From assembly GCA_003225175.1 (NCBI GenBank), contig QIBA01000052.1, positions 1 to 59,775 of the forward strand: 59,775 bases of DNA, written 5' to 3'. Below are positions 17,135 to 25,421 of the stretch, in pieces. Within the stretch, counting starts at the first letter, position 1. Each line of letters opens with the position of its first letter. This stretch comes from Acidobacteriota bacterium. GTDB lineage: Bacteria > Acidobacteriota > Terriglobia > Terriglobales > Acidobacteriaceae. A model generated the notes under the pieces. The model had not been told where the DNA came from and searched no databases. It saw nothing but the letters and a program-made list of their open reading frames with translations. The translations under genes and the position numbers were made by a program.

Positions 17135-17143
17135 TTGACCAGC

Positions 17144-18118
17144 ATGCCGAAGTATTCAATCGTCGTCCCTTTTCACAACGAACAGGAGAACGTTACTGTT
17201 CTCTACGATCGTCTGAAAGGGGTCATGGAAGCGTATTCCGAGAGCTTCGAATTGGTGTTTGTAGATGACGGAAGCACGGATCTGACTTTTCACCTGCTCA
17301 GCGAAATTGCCGCGATCGACAGCCGAGTGACTGTCGTAAAGCTGCGAAGAAACTTCGGTCAAACATCCGCACTAGCAGCCGGTTTCGATCACGCCTCCGG
17401 GGAGTACATCATTGCGATGGACGGAGATCTGCAGCACGATCCGAACGATATTCCCGGCTTTGTCGAAAAGATCGGCGAGGGATACGACATCGTAAGCGGG
17501 TGGCGCAAAGAACGAATCGATAACTTCGTTCTTCGGCGGGTACCTTCGCGTTGTGCAAATTGGCTCATGGCTAAACTCAGCGGCGTGGATATCCACGATT
17601 TCGGCACTACCTTTAAAGCCTACCGTCGCGAGATCATCAATCAGGTGCCGCTTTACGGCGAACTGCACCGGTTCATTCCCGCACTGGCATCCTGGTACGG
17701 CGCCTCAATCTGCGAGATCCCAATTCGTAATGTGAATCGCGAACGTGGCGCGTCGCACTACGGAATCTCGCGGACATTCCGGGTTTTCTTCGACCTGATC
17801 ACGATCCGGTTCCTGCTCAGATATCTCTCGCGCCCACTGCATTTCTTCGGAACATTCGGGTCAACGGGCATTCTCTCTGGTTCGACCATCGCGTTGTGGC
17901 TGGCAATGGAGAAGTTCCTTCACCACAGAAATGTGATGGACGATCACGGTCCGCTGCTTGTGTTTGCTGCGGTATTGATCGTCGCTGGTGTGCAGCTTCT
18001 CGCGCTGGGTTTGCTGGGAGAGATGCAGGTGCGGCACTACCACGAGCCTGCGCGGCGAGCGCCTTACTCAGTAGATCGCGTTCTTCGTTCGCATACCGGC
18101 GAGACAGTCAACGACTGA
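17144..18118 (+). CDS. Family 2 glycosyltransferase, GtrB/DPM1-like
   Basis: 324 residues. The GT-A domain (about 1-230) begins YSIVVPFHNEQENV and contains FVDDGSTD and the DGDLQHDP metal-binding motif. Two hydrophobic segments at about 235-260 and 272-295 anchor the C-terminus. This layout is that of GtrB / dolichyl-phosphate mannose synthase-like enzymes, which load a sugar onto undecaprenyl phosphate at the cytoplasmic face. ATG 17144 is preferred to TTG 17135 because of the homology start and the position of the -10 box. It is a single gene between the remnant and sdhB. Confidence 0.88.
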   Translation: MPKYSIVVPFHNEQENVTVLYDRLKGVMEAYSESFELVFVDDGSTDLTFHLLSEIAAIDSRVTVVKLRRNFGQTSALAAGFDHASGEYIIAMDGDLQHDPNDIPGFVEKIGEGYDIVSGWRKERIDNFVLRRVPSRCANWLMAKLSGVDIHDFGTTFKAYRREIINQVPLYGELHRFIPALASWYGASICEIPIRNVNRERGASHYGISRTFRVFFDLITIRFLLRYLSRPLHFFGTFGSTGILSGSTIALWLAMEKFLHHRNVMDDHGPLLVFAAVLIVAGVQLLALGLLGEMQVRHYHEPARRAPYSVDRVLRSHTGETVND

Positions 18119-18226
18119 CCGTTTCTTATCCGAATTCCTACGCCAACATTCTCATCCTTCGGCCAAGAGGGCCACAGGATGACAGTGGTTTAGAGGTTTG
18201 TAGATCGATATCAAAGAAGATATCGT

Positions 18227-18982
18227 CTATCGCGTGAAGATGTCCTTGATCGCCTGCTTCATTACCTGCCCACTCACTTCTGAAATCGCATCGGTGAGAG
18301 GAATGTCTTTTGGGCAAGCTTCGACGCAGTTTTGTGCATAGCCACACTCCTGGATTCCGCCGTCGCCCATAAGGGCGTGCAGGCGATCTTCCTTCAAGGC
18401 TCCGCCGGTGGGATGAGTATTGAAGAGGCGTACCTGGGCGATGGTTGCTGCACCGACAAAGTTAGTCTTGTCGTTAAACTGCGGGCACACTTCCATGCAG
18501 CAGCAACAAGAGATGCATCGTGAGAGCGGATAGGCCTGCTCCTGCTGGCGAGTAGTTTGTCTTGGGCCCGATCCCAGATCGTAAGTTCCATCGATCGGGA
18601 CCCATGCCTTGACTCGTTTCAGGTTCTCAAAGAGAACCGAACGATCGACAGCGAGGTCGCGTATTACAGGAAATTTCGAAAGAGGCTCGAGCGTGACTGG
18701 TTGATCCAATTTGTCGATCAGGGCAGAGCATGCCATGCGGGCGCGGCCGTTGATGCGCATCGCGCAAGAGCCGCAAACTTCTTCGAGACAGTTCGAATCG
18801 TAGGTGATCGGGCGCGAGGGTTTGCCGTCGCGAGTTACGGGGTTTGCGGCTATGTCCATCATCGCCGAAATCACGTTCATGCCCGGCTTCCAGCGCAGAG
18901 AGAATTCTTCCCAATAAGGATTGGAATCAGGAGACGCCTGACGCTTGATCTTGAGGACGACGCTCTTACCGTTCTGGGCCAT
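18227..18982 (-). CDS. sdhB: Succinate dehydrogenase / fumarate reductase iron-sulfur subunit
   Basis: 251 residues carrying the three clusters of complex II. The 2Fe-2S cysteines are in SNCLEEVCGSCAMRING plus MAC. The 4Fe-4S and 3Fe-4S ligands come from CISCCCCMEVCPQ and CGYAQNCVEACPKDIPL. It passes electrons from SdhA flavin to the quinone site. It is the last gene of a C-A-B operon, 41 bp after sdhA, the order seen in Bacillus-type complex II with a single membrane subunit. Confidence 0.96.
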   Translation of the reverse strand: MAQNGKSVVLKIKRQASPDSNPYWEEFSLRWKPGMNVISAMMDIAANPVTRDGKPSRPITYDSNCLEEVCGSCAMRINGRARMACSALIDKLDQPVTLEPLSKFPVIRDLAVDRSVLFENLKRVKAWVPIDGTYDLGSGPRQTTRQQEQAYPLSRCISCCCCMEVCPQFNDKTNFVGAATIAQVRLFNTHPTGGALKEDRLHALMGDGGIQECGYAQNCVEACPKDIPLTDAISEVSGQVMKQAIKDIFTR

Positions 18983-19023
18983 TTCTCTCCGGATGCATAT
19001 GAGTGCTGTTCGTCGACGTTACC

Positions 19024-20796
19024 TCAGTATTTGCGCGGGCGGGGCTTAATCAAGGATGTATCCACAGGTTCGAATTCGAAGCGCGGCTCATCGGCGTCAG
19101 GCGCGAAATATGCTTTCGTCGTTTTGAGGAAATTCACGTCATCGCGTTCGGGAAATTCAGGCTTATAGTGCGCGCCTCGTGATTCATTGCGCCGCGCCGC
19201 GCCTTGAGCGATTACACGCGCGAGCTGCAGCATGTTGTAAAGCTGGCGCGTAAAGACGAAGGATGTATTGGCCCACAGCTCTTTGTCGCTGAGGTTGATG
19301 CGCTGATAACGCTCAAGTAATTCGACAATCTTTTCGTCGGTCTGCGCCAGAGCCGCGTTGTAGCGAATGACGGTGACGTCTTTGGTCATGATCTCGCCCA
19401 GCTCACGCCAAATACGGAATGGATTCTCGCTGCCCTCCGAACTCATGAGCCGCGCGTTGATCTCCTGCTGACGCTTGCGTTCCGAATCGAAGGCTCCGTT
19501 TGCCGCGGTACTGGACTTAGCTTGATTCTTCGCATACGCAACCGCTTGCGGGCCCGCCACAAAGCCGCCATAGATGCATGAGACCAGGGAATTGGCTCCA
19601 AGTCGGTTGGCGCCGTGATAGCTGTACTCGCACTCTCCGCAGGCATAGATCCCGGGAATACTCGTCGCCTGCCTGAAATCCACCCAAAGACCGCCCATGG
19701 TGTAGTGCATACCGGGGAAGATCTTCATGGGAGTGTCGCGAGGATCGTCGCCGACGAACTTCTCGTAAATCTCAAGTATTCCTTCAAGTTTGCGATCAAG
19801 CGTCGCGCGATCGATGTGGGTCAGATCGAGGTAGACCATCGGCTGTCCATCGATGCCGAGGCCATGCTCATAGACAACTTTGTGGATCGCGCGCGTGGCT
19901 ACGTCGCGCGGCACTAGATTGCCGTACTTCGGATACCACTCCTCAAGAAAGTACCAGCGCTCCGATTCGGGAATGCTCTTGGGATCGCGCTTATCGCCAG
20001 CCGTCTTCGGAACCCACACACGTCCGCCTTCCCCGCGGGCTGATTCGGACATGAGCCGCAGCTTGTCATCCCCGGGGATCGAGGTGGGATGCACCTGGAT
20101 GAATTCGCCGTTCGCGTAATGCGCACCCTGCTGATACAACGCAGACTGGGCCGATCCGGTGCAGACGACCGAGTTTGTGGATTTTCCGAAGATCGCTCCG
20201 ATGCCGCCCGTGGCCATAATCACAGCGTCGGCAGGGAAGGTGCGGACCTCCATCGAGCGCAGATCCAGGGCGCAGATTCCGCGACAGACGCCTTGGGAAT
20301 CGAGAACGGCGGAAAGGAACTCCCAGGTTTCAAACTTGCTGACGCGGCCTTCCGATTCGTATCGGCGTACCTGCTCGTCGAGCGCGTACAGCAACTGCTG
20401 ACCCGTAGTTGCCCCGGCAAACGCGGTGCGGTGATAAAGCGTTCCGCCAAAGCGGCGGAAATCGAGAAGTCCTTCAGGAGTGCGATTGAATGGAACTCCC
20501 ATGCGGTCGAGTAGATCGATGATCCCCGGCGCTGCTTCGCACATGTCTTTCACCGGAGGCTGGTTGGCCAGGAAGTCGCCGCCATAAATCGTGTCATCGA
20601 AGTGCTGCCAGGTAGTGTCGCCTTCGCCTTTAAGGTTCTTGGCAGCGTTAATACCGCCTTGAGCGCAAACTGAGTGCGAGCGCTTCACCGGGACGACGGA
20701 GAACAAATCAACATTGCCGCCGGCTTCTGCGATCTTGATGCTGGCCGAGAGTCCTGCCAGCCCACCACCTACGACGATAATTTTTGGATTTGCCAT
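19024..20796 (-). CDS. sdhA: Succinate dehydrogenase / fumarate reductase flavoprotein subunit
   Basis: 590 residues with an N-terminal FAD fold (IIVVGGGLAGLSASIKIAEAG), the flavin-linking His region (SHSVCAQGGINAAKN), the active-site stretch HPTSIPG and SARGEGGRVW, and the FAD motif CGECEYSYHGANRLGANSL near 375-395. It oxidises succinate to fumarate (or the reverse). It sits between sdhC and sdhB on the minus strand. The close match to the B. subtilis/Wolinella type agrees with a menaquinone-linked enzyme, an inference from type. Confidence 0.96.
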   Translation of the reverse strand: MANPKIIVVGGGLAGLSASIKIAEAGGNVDLFSVVPVKRSHSVCAQGGINAAKNLKGEGDTTWQHFDDTIYGGDFLANQPPVKDMCEAAPGIIDLLDRMGVPFNRTPEGLLDFRRFGGTLYHRTAFAGATTGQQLLYALDEQVRRYESEGRVSKFETWEFLSAVLDSQGVCRGICALDLRSMEVRTFPADAVIMATGGIGAIFGKSTNSVVCTGSAQSALYQQGAHYANGEFIQVHPTSIPGDDKLRLMSESARGEGGRVWVPKTAGDKRDPKSIPESERWYFLEEWYPKYGNLVPRDVATRAIHKVVYEHGLGIDGQPMVYLDLTHIDRATLDRKLEGILEIYEKFVGDDPRDTPMKIFPGMHYTMGGLWVDFRQATSIPGIYACGECEYSYHGANRLGANSLVSCIYGGFVAGPQAVAYAKNQAKSSTAANGAFDSERKRQQEINARLMSSEGSENPFRIWRELGEIMTKDVTVIRYNAALAQTDEKIVELLERYQRINLSDKELWANTSFVFTRQLYNMLQLARVIAQGAARRNESRGAHYKPEFPERDDVNFLKTTKAYFAPDADEPRFEFEPVDTSLIKPRPRKY

Positions 20797-20857
20797 GATC
20801 TGAAATCGAGAGATCTTGTGAGTTGTTATCAGTCAGTGCGGCGTATTCCGTTGGTTG

Positions 20858-21622
20858 TTATTCCACAGGCTGAGCTTCCACCTGCTTCGACGTAGCCGGA
20901 TCGGTTCCCATATTGCGCCAGTCCGGATTACGAGGAGCCACAAATGCCTTCACGGTAATCAGACCGATCACTACAAACAAAACGCCAATCGCAAAGCAGA
21001 CTACGCCGGCCCTTCGCCTGGCCCGTTCTCCCTGAGTGATTCCCCATTTGGCACAGAACAGCCAGATTCCATAGGCAAAGTGCCACGACGCACACACAAT
21101 GGCCGCTACATAAAAAGCCAGCATCCATGGATTCGCCAGCTCATGCTGTACTTTGCCGAATCCTGCACCGGGATATTCAACGAGGTGAACTCCGGTAAAT
21201 CGCAAGCTGTAAACGTGCTGGAGTATATAGGCGAAGGCGATGATGCCTGTCCAGCGCTGCGCGGTGTAAAGCCAGTTGCCTTCCCAAGGGTAAGAGATGA
21301 CGTTCGATTCCCCACGGTACCAAATGAAGATTCCGTAGAGCGCGTGGTACAGAATTGGGATGTAGATGAGTCCCCACTCGAGGAATGGCACGAAGGGAAG
21401 GGAGTTCAGGAACTTGATCTGAGTCGCGTACGCGTGAGGTCCGTTCGTGGCGTACGCGTTGGAGACAAAATGTTCGATTAAGAAAGCGCCGATCGGAACG
21501 ATTCCGCTCAGCGAATGCAGCCGGCGAAGGAGAAATGAGTGACCCTCGCCCGCGCGCAGCGGTTTCACGCCTTTCCATTGGTCCTGCTCGTAACCGGCGC
21601 TCGGAGGCGCTGCCGTTGCCAT
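20858..21622 (-). CDS. sdhC: Succinate dehydrogenase cytochrome b subunit (B. subtilis type)
   Basis: 254-residue membrane anchor with about five hydrophobic helices and several candidate haem-ligand histidines (SFLLRRLHSLSG, FLIEHFVSNA, LYHALYGIF, ILQHVYSLRF, CASWHFAYGIW). A single large subunit replaces the SdhC+SdhD pair, as in B. subtilis and epsilonproteobacteria. It is the first gene of sdhCAB. The 177-bp upstream gap shared with the GAF-domain gene is AT-rich and should hold both promoters. Confidence 0.92.
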   Translation of the reverse strand: MATAAPPSAGYEQDQWKGVKPLRAGEGHSFLLRRLHSLSGIVPIGAFLIEHFVSNAYATNGPHAYATQIKFLNSLPFVPFLEWGLIYIPILYHALYGIFIWYRGESNVISYPWEGNWLYTAQRWTGIIAFAYILQHVYSLRFTGVHLVEYPGAGFGKVQHELANPWMLAFYVAAIVCASWHFAYGIWLFCAKWGITQGERARRRAGVVCFAIGVLFVVIGLITVKAFVAPRNPDWRNMGTDPATSKQVEAQPVE

Positions 21623-21786
21623 CTTGTCCTGAGGCTCCTCAGTTACTTTTAGATGTTGACACTAAACCTTTTATTATCCTGGTTCGCTTGAAAGGCAGTC
21701 AAATAAGTGTGTTGATATTTGCATTAGAACAATGCCGAATGTCTGTCGATTTTTATTGGGCAAGTCGATACAGTTTAAATTTCGTG

Positions 21787-21800
21787 AGGAGAGCTCTCCT
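21787..21800 (+). promoter_or_regulatory. Palindrome masking the ribosome-binding site of the GAF-like gene
   Basis: AGGAGAGCTCTCCT is a perfect 14-bp palindrome. Its left half is the Shine-Dalgarno sequence (GAGGAG) and its last base is the first base of the TTG start codon. As RNA it can fold into a five-pair hairpin with an AGCT loop, hiding the ribosome site; as DNA it could also be an operator. Confidence 0.4.
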
Positions 21801-22327
21801 TGGCATCGTCCACACTTCCTTTTACCCAGCTCGGCGATCAGTGTCAGGCAGCCGGACTAACACCGGAAAATACGGCACGAATTGCAGGCGAGTTGTCTCG
21901 CCGCTTCGGCGTTCACGATGATGAAGTGGCGATGCTCAAGCTGGAGCAGAACCAGCTCAGGTTCATCTATCCACCGCAGCTGTCGAATGTCGGCATGATT
22001 CCCCTGACGCACTCGCATTCTCTGGCTGCGCGAACCGCGAATACAAAGCGTCCTGAGATTGTTAACAACTTCGCACAAATGCGGCACGCCAGCGTGTTCG
22101 AGTCTGTGCCGGTGGAGTCAAAGACATGCACGGGAAAAGCAGAACGAAATGCGATGCCGGTGCAGAAGGTGATGAGTGTTCCTGTGAGCGGATCAGCAGG
22201 AGTCCTCGGGGTGATTCAAGTCAGTCGCAAAGGTTCTACCTCGAAGGCTACGGGAGCAGACTTCTTTCCTTCAGAGCTTTCGCGCTTATCAGCTGCAGCC
22301 TCGGCGCTTGCCAAGTGCTTCAAGTAG
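21800..22327 (+). CDS. Small GAF-domain-like protein
   Basis: 175 residues that read like one GAF domain: an N-terminal helix, then strands, and KVMSVPVSGSAGVLGVIQVSRKG, the usual GAF core with a GV(I/L)xV strand. Nothing else (kinase, cyclase or DNA-binding domain) is attached, so it would be a stand-alone sensor or adaptor. The start is a TTG with GAGGAG at -9. The gene is divergent from sdhCAB and converges on rdgB with an 8-bp overlap of stops. No ligand can be guessed. Confidence 0.65.
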   Translation: MASSTLPFTQLGDQCQAAGLTPENTARIAGELSRRFGVHDDEVAMLKLEQNQLRFIYPPQLSNVGMIPLTHSHSLAARTANTKRPEIVNNFAQMRHASVFESVPVESKTCTGKAERNAMPVQKVMSVPVSGSAGVLGVIQVSRKGSTSKATGADFFPSELSRLSAAASALAKCFK

Positions 22328-22952
22328 CTTGCCAACCGCTTCGAGTTGTTTCGTCTATCCAGTCCAAGAACAGCCGGAAAGCCTTTCCTCGATGACTCAC
22401 TCTCAGCTTCTCTTCGCGCGAGATTTCCGCGAACGACTTATTTAGGCCAGGAAAATAGAACAGCGGATCGTAACCGAAGCCGCTGCTTCCTTTAGGTGCG
22501 TGAAGCAAGATTCCGCGAGCATCTGCATTGAAGGTGTTCAGTGTTCTGCCGTCACGCCCGGCCGCGATGGAACAAACGAAGGCACATTGTCTGTGGGAAT
22601 CCGGAAGGTTTGCTGTTCTCTCCAGCAGGAGCTGGTTATTCGCCGCGTCCGGTTGATTGGTGAGGATACCTGCGTCTTGGGCGTACCTCGCCGATCGCAC
22701 GCCCGGCTCTCCGCCGAGCGCATCGACCGTGAGCCCGGAATCGTCGGCGATGAGAATCTCTCCTGAAGAATGCCGGCTGTAGTACTCGGCTTTTAGGCGG
22801 GCGTTCTCTGCAAAAGTCGCGCCTGTTTCTTCGGGAGCAACCATTTTCTCGATCCCAGGCAGCGAACGAATATCGACACCATGCTCTTTAGCGGCAGTAG
22901 CAAAGTCTGCGAGCTTGCCTTTGTTTGAACTGGCGACATAGATGATGGTCAT
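22320..22952 (-). CDS. rdgB: Non-canonical purine NTP pyrophosphatase (RdgB/HAM1)
   Basis: 210 residues. YVASSNKGKLADF at the N-terminus is the substrate-binding signature, followed by EETGATFAENARLKAEYY and ADDSGLTVDALGGEPGVRSARYA; the later GSSGFGYDPLFYFP motif completes the family set. It hydrolyses ITP, dITP and XTP to monophosphates, cleaning the nucleotide pool. ATG 22952 is used rather than the TTG three bases upstream. It is divergent from thiS and overlaps the GAF-like gene at the 3' end. Confidence 0.94.
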   Translation of the reverse strand: MTIIYVASSNKGKLADFATAAKEHGVDIRSLPGIEKMVAPEETGATFAENARLKAEYYSRHSSGEILIADDSGLTVDALGGEPGVRSARYAQDAGILTNQPDAANNQLLLERTANLPDSHRQCAFVCSIAAGRDGRTLNTFNADARGILLHAPKGSSGFGYDPLFYFPGLNKSFAEISREEKLRVSHRGKAFRLFLDWIDETTRSGWQAT

Positions 22953-23023
22953 CAATCTCGATCATAACTTGCAGGCGCCGTTGTTCCTCAACCATCTACC
23001 ATTTCCTGCTTTACACTTTTGAT

Positions 23024-23269
23024 ATGACAGTCGTCGTGAATGGGGAGCGCAAAGAATTTTCCAGCGGCCGATCTCTGGCTGAGTTTATCGAGCATCTTGG
23101 GTTGAAAGATGACCGGATCGCTGTGGAACTCAACCGTAAGATCGCTCCTCGAAATCGTTGGACCGAGATCTCACTTGCCGAAGGCGACCATTTGGAGATT
23201 GTCCATTTCGTCGGGGGTGGACTCGATTATGAGAGTCCGCAGTCTGCTCACGCATTTCCCGCACGTTGA
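23024..23269 (+). CDS. thiS: ThiS-like sulfur carrier protein with a C-terminal tail
   Basis: 81 residues. The beta-grasp fold starts MTVVVNGERKEF and ends IVHFVGGG, where a normal ThiS stops on Gly-Gly so that the C-terminus can be adenylated and thiocarboxylated. Here about 14 extra residues (LDYESPQSAHAFPA...) follow before the stop at 23269. A +1 shift just after the glycines would meet TGA almost at once, so a frameshift or sequencing error is possible; proteolytic trimming is another option. No thiG, thiF or thiE adjoins it. There is no Shine-Dalgarno site before the ATG. Confidence 0.8.
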   Translation: MTVVVNGERKEFSSGRSLAEFIEHLGLKDDRIAVELNRKIAPRNRWTEISLAEGDHLEIVHFVGGGLDYESPQSAHAFPAR

Positions 23270-23315
23270 GGCTTTTCGCACACGGCTCTGCACCCTCCAA
23301 ATCACCTGATATCAC

Positions 23316-23343
23316 TTGACATAAAACACCCAGGGTGTATTTT
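23316..23343 (+). promoter_or_regulatory. merR-type promoter with palindrome between -35 and -10
   Basis: TTGACA (23316-23321) and TATTTT (23338-23343) are spaced 16 bp. Between them ACACCC (23326-23331) and GGGTGT (23333-23338) form a perfect palindrome around 23332. An operator lying inside the spacer is the classic arrangement for MerR-family control, here just upstream of a MerR-type gene. Confidence 0.6.
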
Positions 23344-23348
23344 GTTTG

Positions 23349-23372
23349 AAACATTTCTATTATGAAATGTTT
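23349..23372 (+). promoter_or_regulatory. Second palindrome downstream of the merR promoter
   Basis: AAACATTTC (23349-23357) and GAAATGTTT (23364-23372) are perfect 9-bp arms around TATTAT, ending 11 bp before the ATG. It could be a second operator or a leader hairpin in the mRNA; its sequence differs from the first palindrome, so a different protein may bind. Confidence 0.5.
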
Positions 23373-23383
23373 AAAGCTGATCG

Positions 23384-23923
23384 ATGCGGACCCCATCACA
23401 AAGCGGCAACGGCCAAGAGGTCCGAAGCCTTGAGGGCCAGGAGTTCACATCGGCGGATGTAATCGAATTAACGGGCATTACGGCGAGACAGCTTCAGTGG
23501 TGGGACGAGCGCAAGATCGTCGTTCCGCAGCGGCGGGGAAGAAATCGCGTTTACAGCGTCGATGACCTCGCCGAAGTCGCAGTGATCTGCGAATTGCGAA
23601 ACAAGGGTTTTTCACTTCAGCGAGTACGTCAGGTAATGCGCTATCTGCAGCGCGAATTGGGCAAGCGGCTGGTCGAGACGGTGACCTCGGGCAGCGAATA
23701 TCACCTGCTTACCGATGGCAAGCGAATTTATCTGGAGAACTCTGAACGGCAAATTGTCGATCTGCTAAAGAACTCGCGCCAACCACTGCTGTCAGTCTGC
23801 CTGACCGACGCAGTACAGGAGGTCCGTGCCCAGGTGCGTAAGCGCAATGGGATGCGGCGTCAGCGGGGCGGGGAAGAGCGATCGACTCAAAGCAATCGGC
23901 GGCGTCTTCGGCGTACGGCCTGA
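23384..23923 (+). CDS. MerR-family transcriptional regulator
   Basis: 179 residues. The winged-helix DNA-binding domain (about 20-90) reads FTSADVIELTGITARQLQWWDERKIV, RNRVYSVDDLAEVAVI and ELRNKGFSLQRVRQVMRYL, typical of MerR proteins. The effector part is short and lacks metal-binding cysteine pairs; the tail is strongly basic (KRNGMRRQRGG...NRRRLRRTA). The family bends over-long promoter spacers to activate, or represses. Two palindromes at its own promoter suggest autoregulation. A Zn-ribbon protein gene follows after 32 bp. Confidence 0.88.
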   Translation: MRTPSQSGNGQEVRSLEGQEFTSADVIELTGITARQLQWWDERKIVVPQRRGRNRVYSVDDLAEVAVICELRNKGFSLQRVRQVMRYLQRELGKRLVETVTSGSEYHLLTDGKRIYLENSERQIVDLLKNSRQPLLSVCLTDAVQEVRAQVRKRNGMRRQRGGEERSTQSNRRRLRRTA

Positions 23924-23955
23924 GCGCAACCTGCCCTAACTGGTCGGAGGTGACC

Positions 23956-24219
23956 ATGGTGGCTGAGCTGAACATCCTGACGGAGTGGATCCCTGAACAG
24001 ATGCAACCAGGCACGGTCTTCGTGCTCGAGAATGCCGGCGAAGTCGGCAAGAACGAGGATCCTTACTGGGCGGTGCTGGCCTGCCCGGCATGCGGCACGC
24101 TGGGCCTTATCACTCGAAGGCAGATGGCCGGGATCACGCCTGTCATTTGCGGCTCGGACAAATGCTCAGCTCACTTCTTCATTCGCGATGAGGATGTGCG
24201 GGCTTGTAAGCCCAATTAA
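23956..24219 (+). CDS. Small zinc-ribbon-like protein (87 aa)
   Basis: ATG 23956 is preceded by GGAGG at 23946-23950. The product has two cysteine pairs, CPACG and CGSDKC, spaced like a zinc ribbon, followed by a C-terminal HFFIRDEDVRACKPN. The N-terminal third (ILTEWIPEQMQPGTVFVLENAG) has no family I recognise. It sits 32 bp after the MerR gene on the same strand and may be co-transcribed. It could be a DNA- or protein-binding accessory; the function is unknown. Confidence 0.7.
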   Translation: MVAELNILTEWIPEQMQPGTVFVLENAGEVGKNEDPYWAVLACPACGTLGLITRRQMAGITPVICGSDKCSAHFFIRDEDVRACKPN

Positions 24220-24225
24220 CACTAG

Positions 24226-25392
24226 CTATTTGTGGGGCTGAGCGGCGGCTGCGATGGTAGAGATGGGAACCTGTTCGACGATTTCGATACCGAACCCTTC
24301 GAGTGCCGGAACTCGCCGCGGATGATTGGTTAGCAGCCGAATCCGGCGGAGATTCAGATCAGACAGAATCTGAGCTCCCAATCCAATCTGCCTCTGCGTT
24401 CGGCGCTGATGTTCTGGGTTTCGAGCCTCGCGGCTCTCATGTTCAAACGTTAGCGCACTGCCCCCAACCATCTCCCGCACGTTGAAGCCTTTTGCCGTCT
24501 GATGCAGGTAGATGATGGCTCCTCGACCAGCGTCGGCAATCATCTTCATGGAGCGATCCAGTACAGCACTGCATTCACAGAGAGTGGTTCCAAACACGTC
24601 TCCAACCAGGCAATGTGAGTGAACTCGGACCAGAACGGGACTATCTCCTTCGCCGGCATCGCCATAAAGCAGCGCAACGTGGGACTCGCCTCCATCCACT
24701 TCCGACTCGTAAGCGACAAGACGAAACTCTCCATAACGTGTGGGTAGAATACCCTCACCAATGCGCTGGATGTAGCGCTCATGCTGCATGCGGTAACGGA
24801 TGAGTTCAGCCACTGTCAGCATCTTCAATCCGTGTTCCTGGCAGAACTCGGTCAGATCCGGCACCCGCGCCATAGTGCCGTCTTCTTTCATGATTTCGCA
24901 AATGACGCCGGCGGGAATGAGGCCGGCCATACGGGCAAGATCTACGGCTGCCTCGGTCTGTCCCGCTCGCACCAGCACACCGCCTTTGCACGCGCGTAAT
25001 GGGAAGGTGTGTCCCGGTTTTACCAGGTCTGACGGTCGGCTCGCAGGATCGATCGCAACCTTGATCGTGCGCGAGCGATCGTACGCGGAGATGCCGGTGG
25101 TTATGCCATCGCGTGCATCAATACTTTCGGTAAAGGCAGTTCCATACTGGGAGGTATTGTGGGCGGTCATCATTCCCAGCCGCAGATAGTCGAGACGATC
25201 TTCGGTGAGCGCCAGGCAGATGAGCCCTCGCCCATGTTTGGCCATGAAGTTGATTGCCTCGGGTGTTGCAAACTCCGCCGCGATGGTGAGATCGCCTTCG
25301 TTCTCCCTGTCTTCATCGTCCACGACGACGATCATCCGTCCCTGACGAATTGCGGCGAGGGCGGTCTGGACGTCGGTAAAGGGGCTATTCAT
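24226..25392 (-). CDS. ribBA: RibBA: DHBP synthase with a divergent GTP cyclohydrolase II domain
   Basis: 388 residues. The DHBP synthase half (about 1-205) has [11 protein letters not shown], the [14 protein letters not shown] stretch and [16 protein letters not shown], and should make 3,4-dihydroxy-2-butanone 4-phosphate from ribulose 5-phosphate. The cyclohydrolase half keeps zinc cysteines ([18 protein letters not shown]) and LLTNHPRR. It lacks the DTVEAN-type GTP motif, has YLHQTAKGF where RQEGR is usual, and TQRQ where the active-site DxR is expected. ATG 25392 replaces a longer TTG start. It lies 29 bp after the DUF4126 gene on the same strand. Confidence 0.9.
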   Translation of the reverse strand: MNSPFTDVQTALAAIRQGRMIVVVDDEDRENEGDLTIAAEFATPEAINFMAKHGRGLICLALTEDRLDYLRLGMMTAHNTSQYGTAFTESIDARDGITTGISAYDRSRTIKVAIDPASRPSDLVKPGHTFPLRACKGGVLVRAGQTEAAVDLARMAGLIPAGVICEIMKEDGTMARVPDLTEFCQEHGLKMLTVAELIRYRMQHERYIQRIGEGILPTRYGEFRLVAYESEVDGGESHVALLYGDAGEGDSPVLVRVHSHCLVGDVFGTTLCECSAVLDRSMKMIADAGRGAIIYLHQTAKGFNVREMVGGSALTFEHESREARNPEHQRRTQRQIGLGAQILSDLNLRRIRLLTNHPRRVPALEGFGIEIVEQVPISTIAAAAQPHK

Positions 25393-25421
25393 GACCTTGA
25401 TATGGAACTCGTGACACAATT

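Noticed and set aside
22953-23023. TPP riboswitch before thiS
   Set aside because: The gap is only 71 bp and shows no CUGAGA-type thi-box; the gene even lacks a leader Shine-Dalgarno.
25393-25421. FMN riboswitch before ribBA
   Set aside because: Only 29 bp separate it from the upstream gene; there is no room for an RFN element.
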